Below are positions 39,980 to 50,019 of a stretch of DNA of 64,000 nt, in pieces. The translations under genes and the position numbers were made by a program. Below the pieces are notes generated by a model that saw only the letters and a list, made by a program, of their open reading frames with translations, did no database searches and was not told the origin of the DNA. Position 1 is the stretch's first letter. Each line of letters opens with the position of its first letter. The DNA is from Shimia sp. (lineage in GTDB: Bacteria; Pseudomonadota; Alphaproteobacteria; Rhodobacterales; Rhodobacteraceae), in contig JAAENN010000020.1 of the NCBI GenBank assembly GCA_024224295.1, positions 80,576-144,575 on the forward strand, written 5' to 3'.

Positions 39980-40351
39980 TCAGAGGGCGAGTTTCACGAG
40001 GGCAAACAGACCCACGGCAATCATCGTGTAGCAAAGCGCGGTTACGCCGATATAAGTGAGCTTTTCCGAAACGCCGTGCATGTAGTCTTCAATTGCGGCC
40101 TGTGCTTCACGCATAACATGGGTCACGCCCACAATCAGGGTCAACGCGGTTACAATAGCGGGAACCGGACGGCCGTAAAATGCCAGCACCTCTTCAAAAG
40201 TGCCGCCAAGGCTCAATCCAAAGGTGATGATAAATGCTGGAAAAAGAAAAACGATTGCAATCGAACTGATCATCATTTGCCAATGATGATGGGTGCCGTG
40301 GCCGGCTGATCCAGTACCCAATGCACGCTTGCGGTCAGTGAGAAAGTTCAT
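39980..40351 (-). CDS. sdhD: Succinate dehydrogenase, hydrophobic membrane anchor subunit
   Basis: Hydrophobic protein GTHHHWQMMISSIAIVFLFPAFIITFG...HVMREAQAAIEDYMHG, between sdhC and sdhA. Confidence 0.93.
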   Translation of the reverse strand: MNFLTDRKRALGTGSAGHGTHHHWQMMISSIAIVFLFPAFIITFGLSLGGTFEEVLAFYGRPVPAIVTALTLIVGVTHVMREAQAAIEDYMHGVSEKLTYIGVTALCYTMIAVGLFALVKLAL

Positions 40352-40363
40352 GATTTCGTCTCC

Positions 40364-40747
40364 TTACAGCACGAGCACGGTCAGAACCGTCAGTACGGTG
40401 GCACCAACGAACATCGCCTGGCCAAGCTTGACGGCGACATCAACATCCAGGCAATAGCCAAAGTCCCAAACCACGTGACGCAGACGCCCCAACAAGTGGT
40501 AGTATGCAGCCCAGGCCGCACCAAACAAGAAGAGCTTGCCAAGCCAGCTGCGCATCAGCCCATCGATAAATGCAAATGACTCTGCAGAAGTTGCAGCTGC
40601 CAGAAACCACCAGAGCAAGATCATGGTAATGGGGATAAGGGCGATGCCCGTAATCCGTACCATAATCGAAGACATGGATGTCATCTGTGGTCGGTAAATC
40701 GTCAGATGCGGCGAGAGTGGACGTTCAATCCTTTTCACATCAGCCAT
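40364..40747 (-). CDS. sdhC: Succinate dehydrogenase cytochrome b556 subunit
   Basis: RPLSPHLTIYRPQMTSMSSIMVRITGIAL; YYHLLGRLRHVVWDFGYCLD. Confidence 0.96.
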   Translation of the reverse strand: MADVKRIERPLSPHLTIYRPQMTSMSSIMVRITGIALIPITMILLWWFLAAATSAESFAFIDGLMRSWLGKLFLFGAAWAAYYHLLGRLRHVVWDFGYCLDVDVAVKLGQAMFVGATVLTVLTVLVL

Positions 40748-40862
40748 ACTGAATCCTTTCGGGTTGCTTGAAGCTGTTCTAACGCATTTTACAGGTCTGT
40801 CACGGTGGCCACAGCCTAAATGGCGTGGTTTTTTGGCGCAATCTTACTGAATTGAGCATTTT

Positions 40863-40892
40863 TGTGATCACACAAAATTATTCGTGATCACA
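40863..40892. promoter_or_regulatory. Paired palindromic operator candidate upstream of sdhCDAB
   Basis: TGTGATCACA at 40863-40872 and CGTGATCACA at 40883-40892, start-to-start 20 bp; the second overlaps a candidate minus-strand -10 (TAATGT, 40890-40895; -35 CTGACA, 40913-40918; 17-bp spacer). Confidence 0.6.
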
Positions 40893-40991
40893 TTAAGTCG
40901 ATAAAGCATTTTTGTCAGGAATTTACCTCGATTCCTAACTCCTTGTCTCCTCCAGAGATCTTCGCAAGCGTGTTTGCGCTAACGACACACT

Positions 40992-41660
40992 TCATTCGCG
41001 CACCTCTGAAAGTTGCAAAGCCACTTCTCGTACCAGCTTTTGTCGAATTCGCCTCGGATATTCCTCAAAGCCCAGGGCCGTCACCACAAATGCACCCGGT
41101 CCTGTGATCACATTTTCCCAATAGTACGCCGTCAGGTCTTCCTCATTGGTTTCGATGACCAGCCCATTGACCGTCGCCCCCATATCACCAAGCCTTTTTC
41201 TGGCTCCTTCTGGTGCGGATCCTTCGTTGGACGGTCCATCGCCGGAAACATCCAGAACCATTCGTCGACAATCCGGCCCCGTCTCAAACTCATGCGCCGC
41301 GCGGGTCAACGCGTCCCCGATAGCTGTCGAATACCGCCGCCAGCCACGTGGCGCGGCATCCACAGCTGCGGCCAAAGCTGCGGCTTCCGCCCCATTGCGC
41401 ACCCGCATCCAGGGCACCGACATCACCTGCCGATCCGCCCCGGTCCACTGCATCACTGCCACAGCAGCTTCCGCCTTGATCAAGGCTTCCACCACGATGC
41501 CATCACGTAACCCCGCCGCCAGCCCGTTCATTTGAATGCCGTACTCCGTCGCATCCACACTACCAGAGACATCCACCGCCAACAAAAGAGCAAGATCACA
41601 GGCACGTACCATAGGTGACTGAAGAGACAGGACAAGGAGGAGGCAAAGCCGAAACATCAT
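40992..41660 (-). CDS. DUF1194 domain-containing (VWA-like) exported protein
   Basis: CDLALLLAVDVSGSVDATEYGIQMNGLAAGLRD; RMVLDVSGDGPSNEG. Confidence 0.85.
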   Translation of the reverse strand: MMFRLCLLLVLSLQSPMVRACDLALLLAVDVSGSVDATEYGIQMNGLAAGLRDGIVVEALIKAEAAVAVMQWTGADRQVMSVPWMRVRNGAEAAALAAAVDAAPRGWRRYSTAIGDALTRAAHEFETGPDCRRMVLDVSGDGPSNEGSAPEGARKRLGDMGATVNGLVIETNEEDLTAYYWENVITGPGAFVVTALGFEEYPRRIRQKLVREVALQLSEVRE

Positions 41661-41712
41661 GCCATCATCTTAACTCAGACAACATAAAAAGCCTCTCACA
41701 TCCTTGTGGGGA

Positions 41713-42471
41713 TCACATCTCTGGCGCCATTTCCACCAGAGCATCAGCAAACTCTGTACACATGACTATCTCAACGCGCTGTGGATCGTAGTAGGCATTG
41801 GCCTCGCCACATGGGGTCACAGAGATCAACAAGTTCTCAGGCAGCCGGAACTCCTTATTGAGGGCTTCGATCTCCGCCCGCACGACCTTAGCCGTCAACG
41901 ATCCGCCGTCACTGTCTACTTCAATATCGCCCAGCGTCAGTGTCTTGCCGCCTTTGGCGTGGACAATCTCATCTAGCGCCCCACCCCAGCTTTGTGCCGC
42001 CTGATCGTACTCTTCGGGGCAGTATTCGGCCCGCTCCTCCGGCAATCCAAGATCTTCAGCAACGTCTGCCCGCTCCTCAGGGTTGGCCCCATAAAACAAG
42101 CACACCGTGTTGTAATAACGCTGCAAATCAGGGCCATGCACATCCCAGAAAGCAATATCGGAGTTGGCTTCCGCTTCCCCAAGGAACCCAAATGCCGCAT
42201 CATAGGCCAGCTGCACTGCGCTCTCTTCTTCGTAGAATGCATTGATCAAAAAGATCGACAACACATCCACTGCATCTTCCTCTTGGCCAAAAATCGGCAG
42301 ACCAAGTATGTCGATCAGCGCATGGCCCAACTCGTGATAAAAAATCCCAAGCAGGTTGCTCTCAACATAGGCGATGGTGTCATCACTCGTGCTGTCAAAG
42401 GACAGCTCCGCCTCAGCGGGGTGAGAGCCAAAACTCACTGCCATTGCTGCGATCGAAAAGAGGCTACCCAA
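41713..42471 (-). CDS. DUF4344 domain-containing putative metallopeptidase
   Basis: GIFYHELGHALIDILGLPIFGQEEDAVDVLS (HExxH). Confidence 0.8.
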   Translation of the reverse strand: MGSLFSIAAMAVSFGSHPAEAELSFDSTSDDTIAYVESNLLGIFYHELGHALIDILGLPIFGQEEDAVDVLSIFLINAFYEEESAVQLAYDAAFGFLGEAEANSDIAFWDVHGPDLQRYYNTVCLFYGANPEERADVAEDLGLPEERAEYCPEEYDQAAQSWGGALDEIVHAKGGKTLTLGDIEVDSDGGSLTAKVVRAEIEALNKEFRLPENLLISVTPCGEANAYYDPQRVEIVMCTEFADALVEMAPEM

Positions 42472-42536
42472 TCTGTGGGGTATGGTACATGCAACGGTAG
42501 CCCAATTGCCACCTGTGCAGCAATCAGGTGAGAGCT

Positions 42537-42770
42537 TTAGCGCGCCAATGGCAGGCCGTCTTTGTCATTCAAAGACCCTACAACCAGGCGCACAAAATCA
42601 ATCAAGGTCCAGATCCCAAGCCCGCCAAGTGTGAGCAGCATTAGGATACCAAGCCCAATTTGGCCGAGATAGAACCGGTGAGCGCCTAGTGATCCAAGAA
42701 AGAAACATAGCAATACGGCTGGTACAAAGCGCTTTTCGCTGACGGCATCCGTCTGTGTAGTGTCGGTCAT
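42537..42770 (-). CDS. TM2 domain-containing protein
   Basis: FFLGSLGAHRFYLGQIGLGILMLLTLGGLGIWTLIDFVRLVVG. Confidence 0.88.
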   Translation of the reverse strand: MTDTTQTDAVSEKRFVPAVLLCFFLGSLGAHRFYLGQIGLGILMLLTLGGLGIWTLIDFVRLVVGSLNDKDGLPLAR

Positions 42771-42792
42771 ATCGTGTCCTCATTGTTGTGAC

Positions 42793-43071
42793 TTATGAAA
42801 GTGCGATCCGACGGCCTTCGCCATCGCGCCATTTTTCTGCAATCAGAAGGTAGAAAACCACAATCGTATGCACAGCATCGAGCAACAAGGTCAGAAGCGC
42901 CAATCCAAGAGCTTCCTGAAGGAAAAAAACCACGGTCATCACCACCAGAGCAACATCTGCCAGCCCGTGTTTCCAATCCCCAAGGTAGAAATGGTGAATT
43001 CCAAGCGTTCCAAACACGCCACACAGCGTGACAGCCACGCCATAGGATTTTGGTGATAAGTCTTTGGCCAT
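42793..43071 (-). CDS. TM2-like domain-containing protein
   Basis: GVFGTLGIHHFYLGDWKHGLADVALVVMTVVFFL...LDAVHTIVVFYLLI. Confidence 0.75.
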   Translation of the reverse strand: MAKDLSPKSYGVAVTLCGVFGTLGIHHFYLGDWKHGLADVALVVMTVVFFLQEALGLALLTLLLDAVHTIVVFYLLIAEKWRDGEGRRIALS

Positions 43072-43192
43072 CTACTCTTCCAATCAATAAAAACGAGAAA
43101 GCGGAAGGTGGCGTTCAACTCAAGAGAAAATCGCTAGCCCAGGAAAGCCGATCAAAACAGTGTGATATCACTGCACCTATGGTGGTTGTCGC

Positions 43193-44224
43193 TTAGGTAG
43201 GCATCAGCGCCCAGTAGTCAAGATCAAGCAGCACGTCCGGCTGATACTTCCCGTCTTCGCTCTTCAGCGCAAACGGCTCCCCGCCTTTGGTGGCCACAAG
43301 CCTCAAACGGATTGCGCCCACACCCGGCGCGGAGGTTTCCGCCTTGTCCAACACCTCAGACCAAGCTTTGACGGTCAAGCCAGAGAAAGCCGGGTTGGCA
43401 TGGGCACCGCCGTTCAGGCCGACAATCATTTGCGCATTGGCCAGACCGTTGAAGCTCAGAGTACGTGCCAGAGAAATGATATGCCCACCATAAATCAGGC
43501 GCTGCCCATCGGGGCGGAAGGTGGCGTCAAAATGCACTTTGGCAGTGTTTTGCCACAACCGCGTCGCCATCATGTGCTCGGCTTCTTCCAGCGTTACGCC
43601 GTCGACGTGATCAATGCTCTCACCAACGACATAGTCAGCCCAACGATGCGCTTCTCCAGCCTGAGCAAAATCATAGTTTGAGAAGTTCAAACCCTCCGGG
43701 ATCACCAAGTCAGCTGGATCAATTACTTTGGACAACTCCGGCACAACAGTCTTTAGCGCCGGGCTGTCTAAGTCACGTTTGCGCACCATTACCCAGCGCA
43801 CATATTCCATGACCACCTCGTCACGCTGGTTCATGCCCCGAGTGCGCACATAAACCACCCCGGTTTTGCCATTGGAGTTCTGCTTCAGACCAATCACTTC
43901 GGACGTGCTGTGCAACGTATCCCCAGCGTAGACCGGCTTCAGCCAACGCCCCTCGGCATAGCCGAGGTTCGCAACCGCGTTGAGCGACACATCCGGAACC
44001 GTTTTGCCAAAGACCACATGGAATGCTGCCAGATCATCCAGCGGTGACTGCGGCAGGCCCGAAGCCCGCGCAAACTCGTCACTCGAATACAAAGCGTGAC
44101 GCGCGGGATAGAGCGCGTGATAGAGCGCCCGCTCCCCTGCCCCCACGGTGCGTGGCACCGCGTGCTCGATCACTTGACCCAGCGTGTAGTCTTCAAAAAA
44201 CCGGCCCGGATTGGTCTTGGCCAT
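43193..44224 (-). CDS. mch: Mesaconyl-CoA hydratase (MaoC family)
   Basis: MAKTNPGRFFEDYTLGQVIEHAVPRTVGAGERALYHALYPARHALYSSDEFARASGLPQSPLDDLAAFHVVFGKTVPDVSLNAVANLGYAEGRWLKPVYAGDTL. Confidence 0.9.
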   Translation of the reverse strand: MAKTNPGRFFEDYTLGQVIEHAVPRTVGAGERALYHALYPARHALYSSDEFARASGLPQSPLDDLAAFHVVFGKTVPDVSLNAVANLGYAEGRWLKPVYAGDTLHSTSEVIGLKQNSNGKTGVVYVRTRGMNQRDEVVMEYVRWVMVRKRDLDSPALKTVVPELSKVIDPADLVIPEGLNFSNYDFAQAGEAHRWADYVVGESIDHVDGVTLEEAEHMMATRLWQNTAKVHFDATFRPDGQRLIYGGHIISLARTLSFNGLANAQMIVGLNGGAHANPAFSGLTVKAWSEVLDKAETSAPGVGAIRLRLVATKGGEPFALKSEDGKYQPDVLLDLDYWALMPT

Positions 44225-44427
44225 TAGTGTTCTCCCAGTTTGGTCTCCGGGGTGTAGGTGCCCTCCACTTCTTTCACCACAGATTGACCGCAGCGCATCA
44301 CGCCGGTCTTGTGACAAAAGGTTTGTGTCGGGGAGCCATACAGCTCCCACCCCTTGTTGAGCGCGTCCGTCACCTTGTGACAAAACGCCGATGTGTCCTC
44401 TTCGGAGAGAAAACGATATAGTTTCAT
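44224..44427 (-). CDS. DUF1737 domain-containing protein
   Basis: MKLYRFLSEEDTSAFCHKVTDALNKGWELYGSPTQTF; overlaps the mch start (TAATG). Confidence 0.85.
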   Translation of the reverse strand: MKLYRFLSEEDTSAFCHKVTDALNKGWELYGSPTQTFCHKTGVMRCGQSVVKEVEGTYTPETKLGEH

Positions 44428-44431
44428 GTGC

Positions 44432-44983
44432 TTACCCTCCAAATGGGCTTGGGCCAACCAGCCCGTGAATAAATCCGATCACACCCATCAGAATGATGGA
44501 GGCGACAAAGAACATACCATCTTTGGCAATGCTGCCGCTCTCTGTTGGCACCCAAGGCCCTTCGGCTTTGTTGATCACCACGATCTCGGTAAGCGCCCAA
44601 ACCAAAAGGCCGCCAAACAGGATCAGCGATGGCATGTCGCCATTGACCCAAAGATGCGCCCCCGCCCATAAGGCAAACCCGATCAGCATCGGGTGGCGCA
44701 CCTCGTTGAACAACTTGCCTTTGCGCGGTGCCGGGCTCATCAGGAAAATGGCCACCAAAATTGTCAGATTGTTGATGTGTTTGGCAAAGCTTGGCGCCAC
44801 CCACAAAACGTCTTCAACCGGCGCCGCCTTATAGCCAATCACCATGAGCACAATCGAGGCGACAAGCGCAACGGCCACGAGCCCTTTACCTTTGTCGCCC
44901 ATCGGCGCCCGCACGCCGGGCATGGCCCGCTTGAAAAAATGGGCCCCGGCCCAAAGTAGCACCCCAAGAACCAATAATGTCAT
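44432..44983 (-). CDS. NnrU family protein
   Basis: HPMLIGFALWAGAHLWVNGDMPSLILFGGLLVWALTEIVVINK. Confidence 0.88.
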   Translation of the reverse strand: MTLLVLGVLLWAGAHFFKRAMPGVRAPMGDKGKGLVAVALVASIVLMVIGYKAAPVEDVLWVAPSFAKHINNLTILVAIFLMSPAPRKGKLFNEVRHPMLIGFALWAGAHLWVNGDMPSLILFGGLLVWALTEIVVINKAEGPWVPTESGSIAKDGMFFVASIILMGVIGFIHGLVGPSPFGG

Positions 44984-45022
44984 CTCGCTCCCTCGCTGGA
45001 TTATTTGGTTATCGGGATAGAG

Positions 45023-45877
45023 TTAACCTTTCAGCGTGGCGATTGCATCTGCCTTCGCCAAAATTTCACGCGCAGTAACAATGTGCAGGTTTTCGACAAT
45101 CTTGCCGTCCACCACGGCCACACCCTGCCCGCTGGCTTCGCATTCCTCAAACGCAGCAATCTGACGCTTCGCCAGATCAATCTCGACGTCGCTTGGCGCA
45201 TAGGCCGCATTAGCCACATCCACCTGCGCAGGATGGATCAGCGTTTTGCCATCAAACCCCATGTCGCGGCCTTGATCACATTCCACCTTCAACCCTTCGG
45301 CATCTTTGAACGCGTTGTACACGCCATCAACAATCACAATACCCTCTGCCTTTGCAGCCAGCAGGCACAAGCCAAGCCCCGCCATCATCGGCAAACGGTC
45401 CGCACGGAGGCGGGTTTGGAGCTCTTTGGCGAGGTCATTTGTTCCCATCACAAAACCGGTCAGCTGCGGGTGTGCCGCGATTTCCGCCGCGTTCAACATG
45501 CCGCGTGGTGTTTCCATCATCGCCCAAATCGGCTTGTCGCCAATCAGCGCGGCCAATGCGTCAACTTGCGCCGCACTTTCTACCTTGGGTAACAGCACTG
45601 CATCGCAATCCATAGCCGCCGCAGCTTTTGCGTCTGCTTCGCCCCATTGCGTGTCCAAACCATTGATCCGCACGATGCGCATTCGGCTGCCATAACCGCC
45701 TTGGGTCAACGCATCAGCTAAGGTCGCACGGGCGTTTTCTTTCTCATCCGGTGCCACCGCGTCTTCGAGATCAAAGATGATAGCATCCACCGGCAAGCCA
45801 CGTGCTTTTTCCAATGCACGGTCCTTGGACCCAGGAATGTAAAGAACCGACCGAAAGGGGCGTGCGCGCTGATCCAT
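45023..45877 (-). CDS. mcl2: (3S)-malyl-CoA thioesterase / HpcH-HpaI CitE-like protein
   Basis: RPFRSVLYIPGSKDRALEKARGLPVDAIIFDLEDAVAPDEKENAR; Mcl2-like N-terminus and co-located with mch. Confidence 0.82.
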   Translation of the reverse strand: MDQRARPFRSVLYIPGSKDRALEKARGLPVDAIIFDLEDAVAPDEKENARATLADALTQGGYGSRMRIVRINGLDTQWGEADAKAAAAMDCDAVLLPKVESAAQVDALAALIGDKPIWAMMETPRGMLNAAEIAAHPQLTGFVMGTNDLAKELQTRLRADRLPMMAGLGLCLLAAKAEGIVIVDGVYNAFKDAEGLKVECDQGRDMGFDGKTLIHPAQVDVANAAYAPSDVEIDLAKRQIAAFEECEASGQGVAVVDGKIVENLHIVTAREILAKADAIATLKG

Positions 45878-46186
45878 GACTCTCTCCGTAATTATGTTGC
45901 GCAGAGAGGTGCATTTTTCTTGGAAAACTTCAAGGGCATTCTTGCCGCATCGCAGAAAGTTTCTCAAAATCTCAGGCGGATGCGCCAAATGTCGCGCTTT
46001 CGGAAACAATAAATTCGTTACGTCAACCATTTTTAAGCCCGGAGCTGCGCACACTCATTCCATCGCTTCCTGTGGGAGGAACGCAAAGACGGTTCAAAAG
46101 GACCGCGATCATAAGAAGAGGCGAGAGCTTTGAAAACCATGGCGTGCAAAAGGCGCGCACATGCCTTCTTTATGAGAGGAAACCAC

Positions 46187-46504
46187 ATGAAACGCACTTT
46201 TTTGACCCTGACGGCCGGTCTTGGCCTTTCGATCTGCGCCAACTCAATCGCCCAAGCACAGAACATGCAACATTGCGCTACCCGCGACCTTGTAGTGGAA
46301 CGTCTGGCCCAGAAGTACGGGGAATCCCGTCAGGCGCTTGGTCTTGGCACGCAGGGCGCTATGGTGGAGATTTTTGCTTCGGAAGATTCCGGCAGCTGGA
46401 CCATCACCGTCACCATGCCAAACGGCTCCACCTGTCTGATGGCGACAGGCCAATCCTATGAAAAGCTTGCCGAGGTTCTACCGGCCAAAGGTGACGACGC
46501 CTGA
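46187..46504 (+). CDS. Hypothetical exported protein
   Basis: MKRTFLTLTAGLGLSICANSIAQAQNMQHCATRDLVVERLAQKYGESRQALGL, clear signal peptide. Confidence 0.7.
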   Translation: MKRTFLTLTAGLGLSICANSIAQAQNMQHCATRDLVVERLAQKYGESRQALGLGTQGAMVEIFASEDSGSWTITVTMPNGSTCLMATGQSYEKLAEVLPAKGDDA

Positions 46505-46516
46505 TGTCGCACGTTC

Positions 46517-47256
46517 TTAGAATAGCGCGTCACAAATCAGCTTCACGCCAGTGATCGACAAGAGCGCATAGGTCAACGCAAAAAAGACCCGCTCTGACAC
46601 GGCGTGATGCAGCTTCACACCTCCCCAAGCCCCAAGCAGCGCGAATGGTGCCAAAACGGCTCCCGCGCGCAGGGACTCGGCGGTGAACACCCCGAGAAAC
46701 GCATAGGGCACAAACTTCATGATGTTGATGGCCCAGAACACCAGCACGGTTGTGGCTTGATATGCGGTTTTGCCTAAGCCCTAGATAACAAATAGACGGC
46801 TGCTGGCGGACCTCCCGCGTGGCTGACAAAGCTGGTGAACCCAGCCACCGCTCCAGCGACCAGCCCAGCCCGCACTGGCATTTTTCGCCTCTCCCGCGAA
46901 CGTGGCCACATCTGCCAGATCACAAATCCAAGCGACACGGCCCCGATCAAAAGCCGCAACACATCATCATTGGCGAAACGAAACAACGCAACACCACCGG
47001 CAACACCTGGCAGACCGCCAAGAATCAACACCTGCGCCTCCTGCCAACGCCACTTTCCCCAATAGGGCCGCAGCGTCGCCAGGTCGACGAGCATCAAGAG
47101 CGGCAGCATCAGCCCCAACGCCTGCGCAGGTGGCACGATCAATGCCAAGACAGCCGCGCTGGCAAAGGCCGCGCCAGAGCCGAACCCTGCTTTGGAGACA
47201 CCGGCAAACAGAACCGCTATCGGCGCCAAGACCCAGAATGCGAGAGAATCACTCAT
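46517..47256 (-). pseudogene. TSUP family (TauE/SafE) membrane transporter, frameshifted near 46776
   Basis: N-terminal ORF 46774-47256 (MSDSLAFWVLAPIAVLFAGVSKAGFGSGAAFASAAVLALIVPP...SHAGGPPAAVYLLSRA*) and C-terminal ORF 46517-46747 rejoin if one T (minus strand) is restored: GCT TTA GGC AAA ACC GCA TAT CAA GCC ACA ACC GTG CTG GTG TTC. Confidence 0.87.
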
Positions 47257-47331
47257 ACAAAAACAGGCGCTCCCATGGGTGCGCCTGCTGAAATTTGAGG
47301 CACCTCATGCTGCAAAGCAGCAGAAAGGTCC

Positions 47332-47535
47332 TTACTTGCCGTCAAGAATCTTCTTGCGCTGTTGTTTGTATTCCTTTTCCGTCACCAGCCCATCTGCATA
47401 AGCTTTTTCCAACGAGGCAAGCTGGTCTCCAACGCTCACGGCCTGCACGTTTGTCGTCGCACTGCCCCCACCACATGCCGATACTGTCATGGCCACCAAA
47501 GTCAGTGCCATCAGGGTTTTCATGGTCGTTTTCAT
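47332..47535 (-). CDS. SHOCT-domain-like small lipoprotein
   Basis: MKTTMKTLMALTLVAMTVSACGGG lipobox; C-terminal DQLASLEKAYADGLVTEKEYKQQRKKIL (SHOCT-like). Confidence 0.75.
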   Translation of the reverse strand: MKTTMKTLMALTLVAMTVSACGGGSATTNVQAVSVGDQLASLEKAYADGLVTEKEYKQQRKKILDGK

Positions 47536-47734
47536 TTTTTGTAGTCCTCAAACACGCCTGTGAATTCTCCGTGCCATCTACTCACAGCCGTCGCCCCAAA
47601 TCAAGCGCACCAAACTGAACGAATTATGAGGAAATTTCTGTGTCGCAGCTCACGTCACACCTGCGTCAGCTAGCAAACCTCCGACCTCAAACACTTGCGT
47701 CATCGCCAAATTAGACTTAAGCCACCCGCGATAA

Positions 47735-48721
<987 letters not shown>

Positions 48722-48744
48722 GCGCAGACAGATTCGAATTTCGA

Positions 48745-48774
48745 AAGGCCCACAGTTTTGTGGGCCTTTTTCTT
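48745..48774 (+). terminator. Rho-independent terminator after mdh
   Basis: AAAGGCCCACA-GTTT-TGTGGGCCTTT followed by TTCTTT. Confidence 0.9.
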
Positions 48775-48870
48775 TGCACCACTGGAATCTTGCGCCCGAA
48801 ACGGTATGGTTAACAAATGATGACCGCGCGCAACCTGCGCCACACACCTACCGACAAGGGGGAAATAACC

Positions 48871-49023
48871 ATGAGCATCAAACCAGCGCTGCCGCTTGCT
48901 TTGCTCTTCAGCCTGATCGTTGCCGCTTGCGGAGGCACTAAATCCAACATCCCAGACAATTCCTGGGAGGTGCGCACCGGGCCGCAATCCATTCCGCAGA
49001 CTGCGTCGATTTACGGCAACTAA
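48871..49023 (+). CDS. Very small lipoprotein (50 aa)
   Basis: MSIKPALPLALLFSLIVAACGGTKSNIPDNSWEVRTGPQSIPQTASIYGN; lipobox VAAC, RBS-like GGGGGAAA upstream. Confidence 0.65.
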   Translation: MSIKPALPLALLFSLIVAACGGTKSNIPDNSWEVRTGPQSIPQTASIYGN

Positions 49024-49177
49024 GCCAAACACCCCCATCGGCTCCCTCATGCGGCCTTAAAAACGCCTCACATGACGTGCAATACCTCTTGCCGTTTTCT
49101 ATCTTTGATTGCACCATTCCCCAAAAGCATCTCCCGCCTGTCTGCGGAAACTGATGCCAAGATTTTGGGAAATATCT

Positions 49178-49840
49178 ATGCGCCTCCAATCATACCTCAT
49201 TGCCGGCCTCAGTGGTGCACTACTGCTCACCGCCTGCGGCAACCCCACCAGCACACCAAACGTGCGTTCCGGCCCGCAAAGCCAACATCCTGTGACGTAT
49301 GGCCCCAACCACGTCCCCGCCACCCCGGGTCAAACGCTGGCGGCTGTTGGCAGTGTAGATGCGGTTCTGGAAGGCACCGGCATCAGCGCCGCGGATATTG
49401 GCGAAGCAGTGTTTGGCGATGCTGACCGCAGTACAGACCTGAGCCGCCCCATCGCCTTGTTCCAGTCCGCCTGTCTAAAGCACTCTCCAGATTTGGCCGC
49501 CATCGCCCGATCAGCTACGGAAAGCGGCCTCGACGTAGAGCGTCCCAGCGCAGATCAAGTCTACGCTTCAGAGTGGACCGACACGGCAACAACTTCGCTT
49601 CAGGTCAACATGGAAAGCGCCTACGCATTTGAATGCGCCACGACAAGCGTGGTGTCACAATCGCTCTCAGCCAAAGAGGCGCAAACCACCTTCTTTAATA
49701 CCCTGGGACTTCAACCCAGCAACGGACAAGCCACAACAACCATCGACGGCAGCCGCTATATCATCTCACACAAGATGTTTGACGGAGGTGGGTTCGGAGT
49801 GAACGAACACGCCTTCCTGTTGCGGTCCAATACGCCTTAA
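49178..49840 (+). CDS. Hypothetical lipoprotein
   Basis: MRLQSYLIAGLSGALLLTACGNPTSTPNVRSGPQSQHPVTYGPNHVPATPGQTLAAVG; lipobox LTAC. Confidence 0.7.
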   Translation: MRLQSYLIAGLSGALLLTACGNPTSTPNVRSGPQSQHPVTYGPNHVPATPGQTLAAVGSVDAVLEGTGISAADIGEAVFGDADRSTDLSRPIALFQSACLKHSPDLAAIARSATESGLDVERPSADQVYASEWTDTATTSLQVNMESAYAFECATTSVVSQSLSAKEAQTTFFNTLGLQPSNGQATTTIDGSRYIISHKMFDGGGFGVNEHAFLLRSNTP

Positions 49841-49988
49841 TGGGTCGGAGTGGCGCCTCAAGAAATGGGGCGCCAACAGTGAAACCGTTGGCGGTAACGC
49901 TGCACCGCAATCCGAGTCGCACGCGCATTCCCTTATTTCATTAGCAATTTGTTTAATTTGTGCGGCTTTCCGCCGAGATGCCCAGTTT

Positions 49989-50019
49989 TGTGATCACGCA
50001 TTTTCAAGCTGTGATCACA
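49989..50019. promoter_or_regulatory. Paired palindromic operator candidate upstream of sucCD
   Basis: TGTGATCACG at 49989-49998 and TGTGATCACA at 50010-50019, start-to-start 21 bp. Confidence 0.6.

Noticed and set aside
41103-41112. Additional TGTGATCACA match inside the DUF1194 gene
   Set aside because: Single copy inside a coding region with no paired partner; probably chance, though it should be included in a footprint test.
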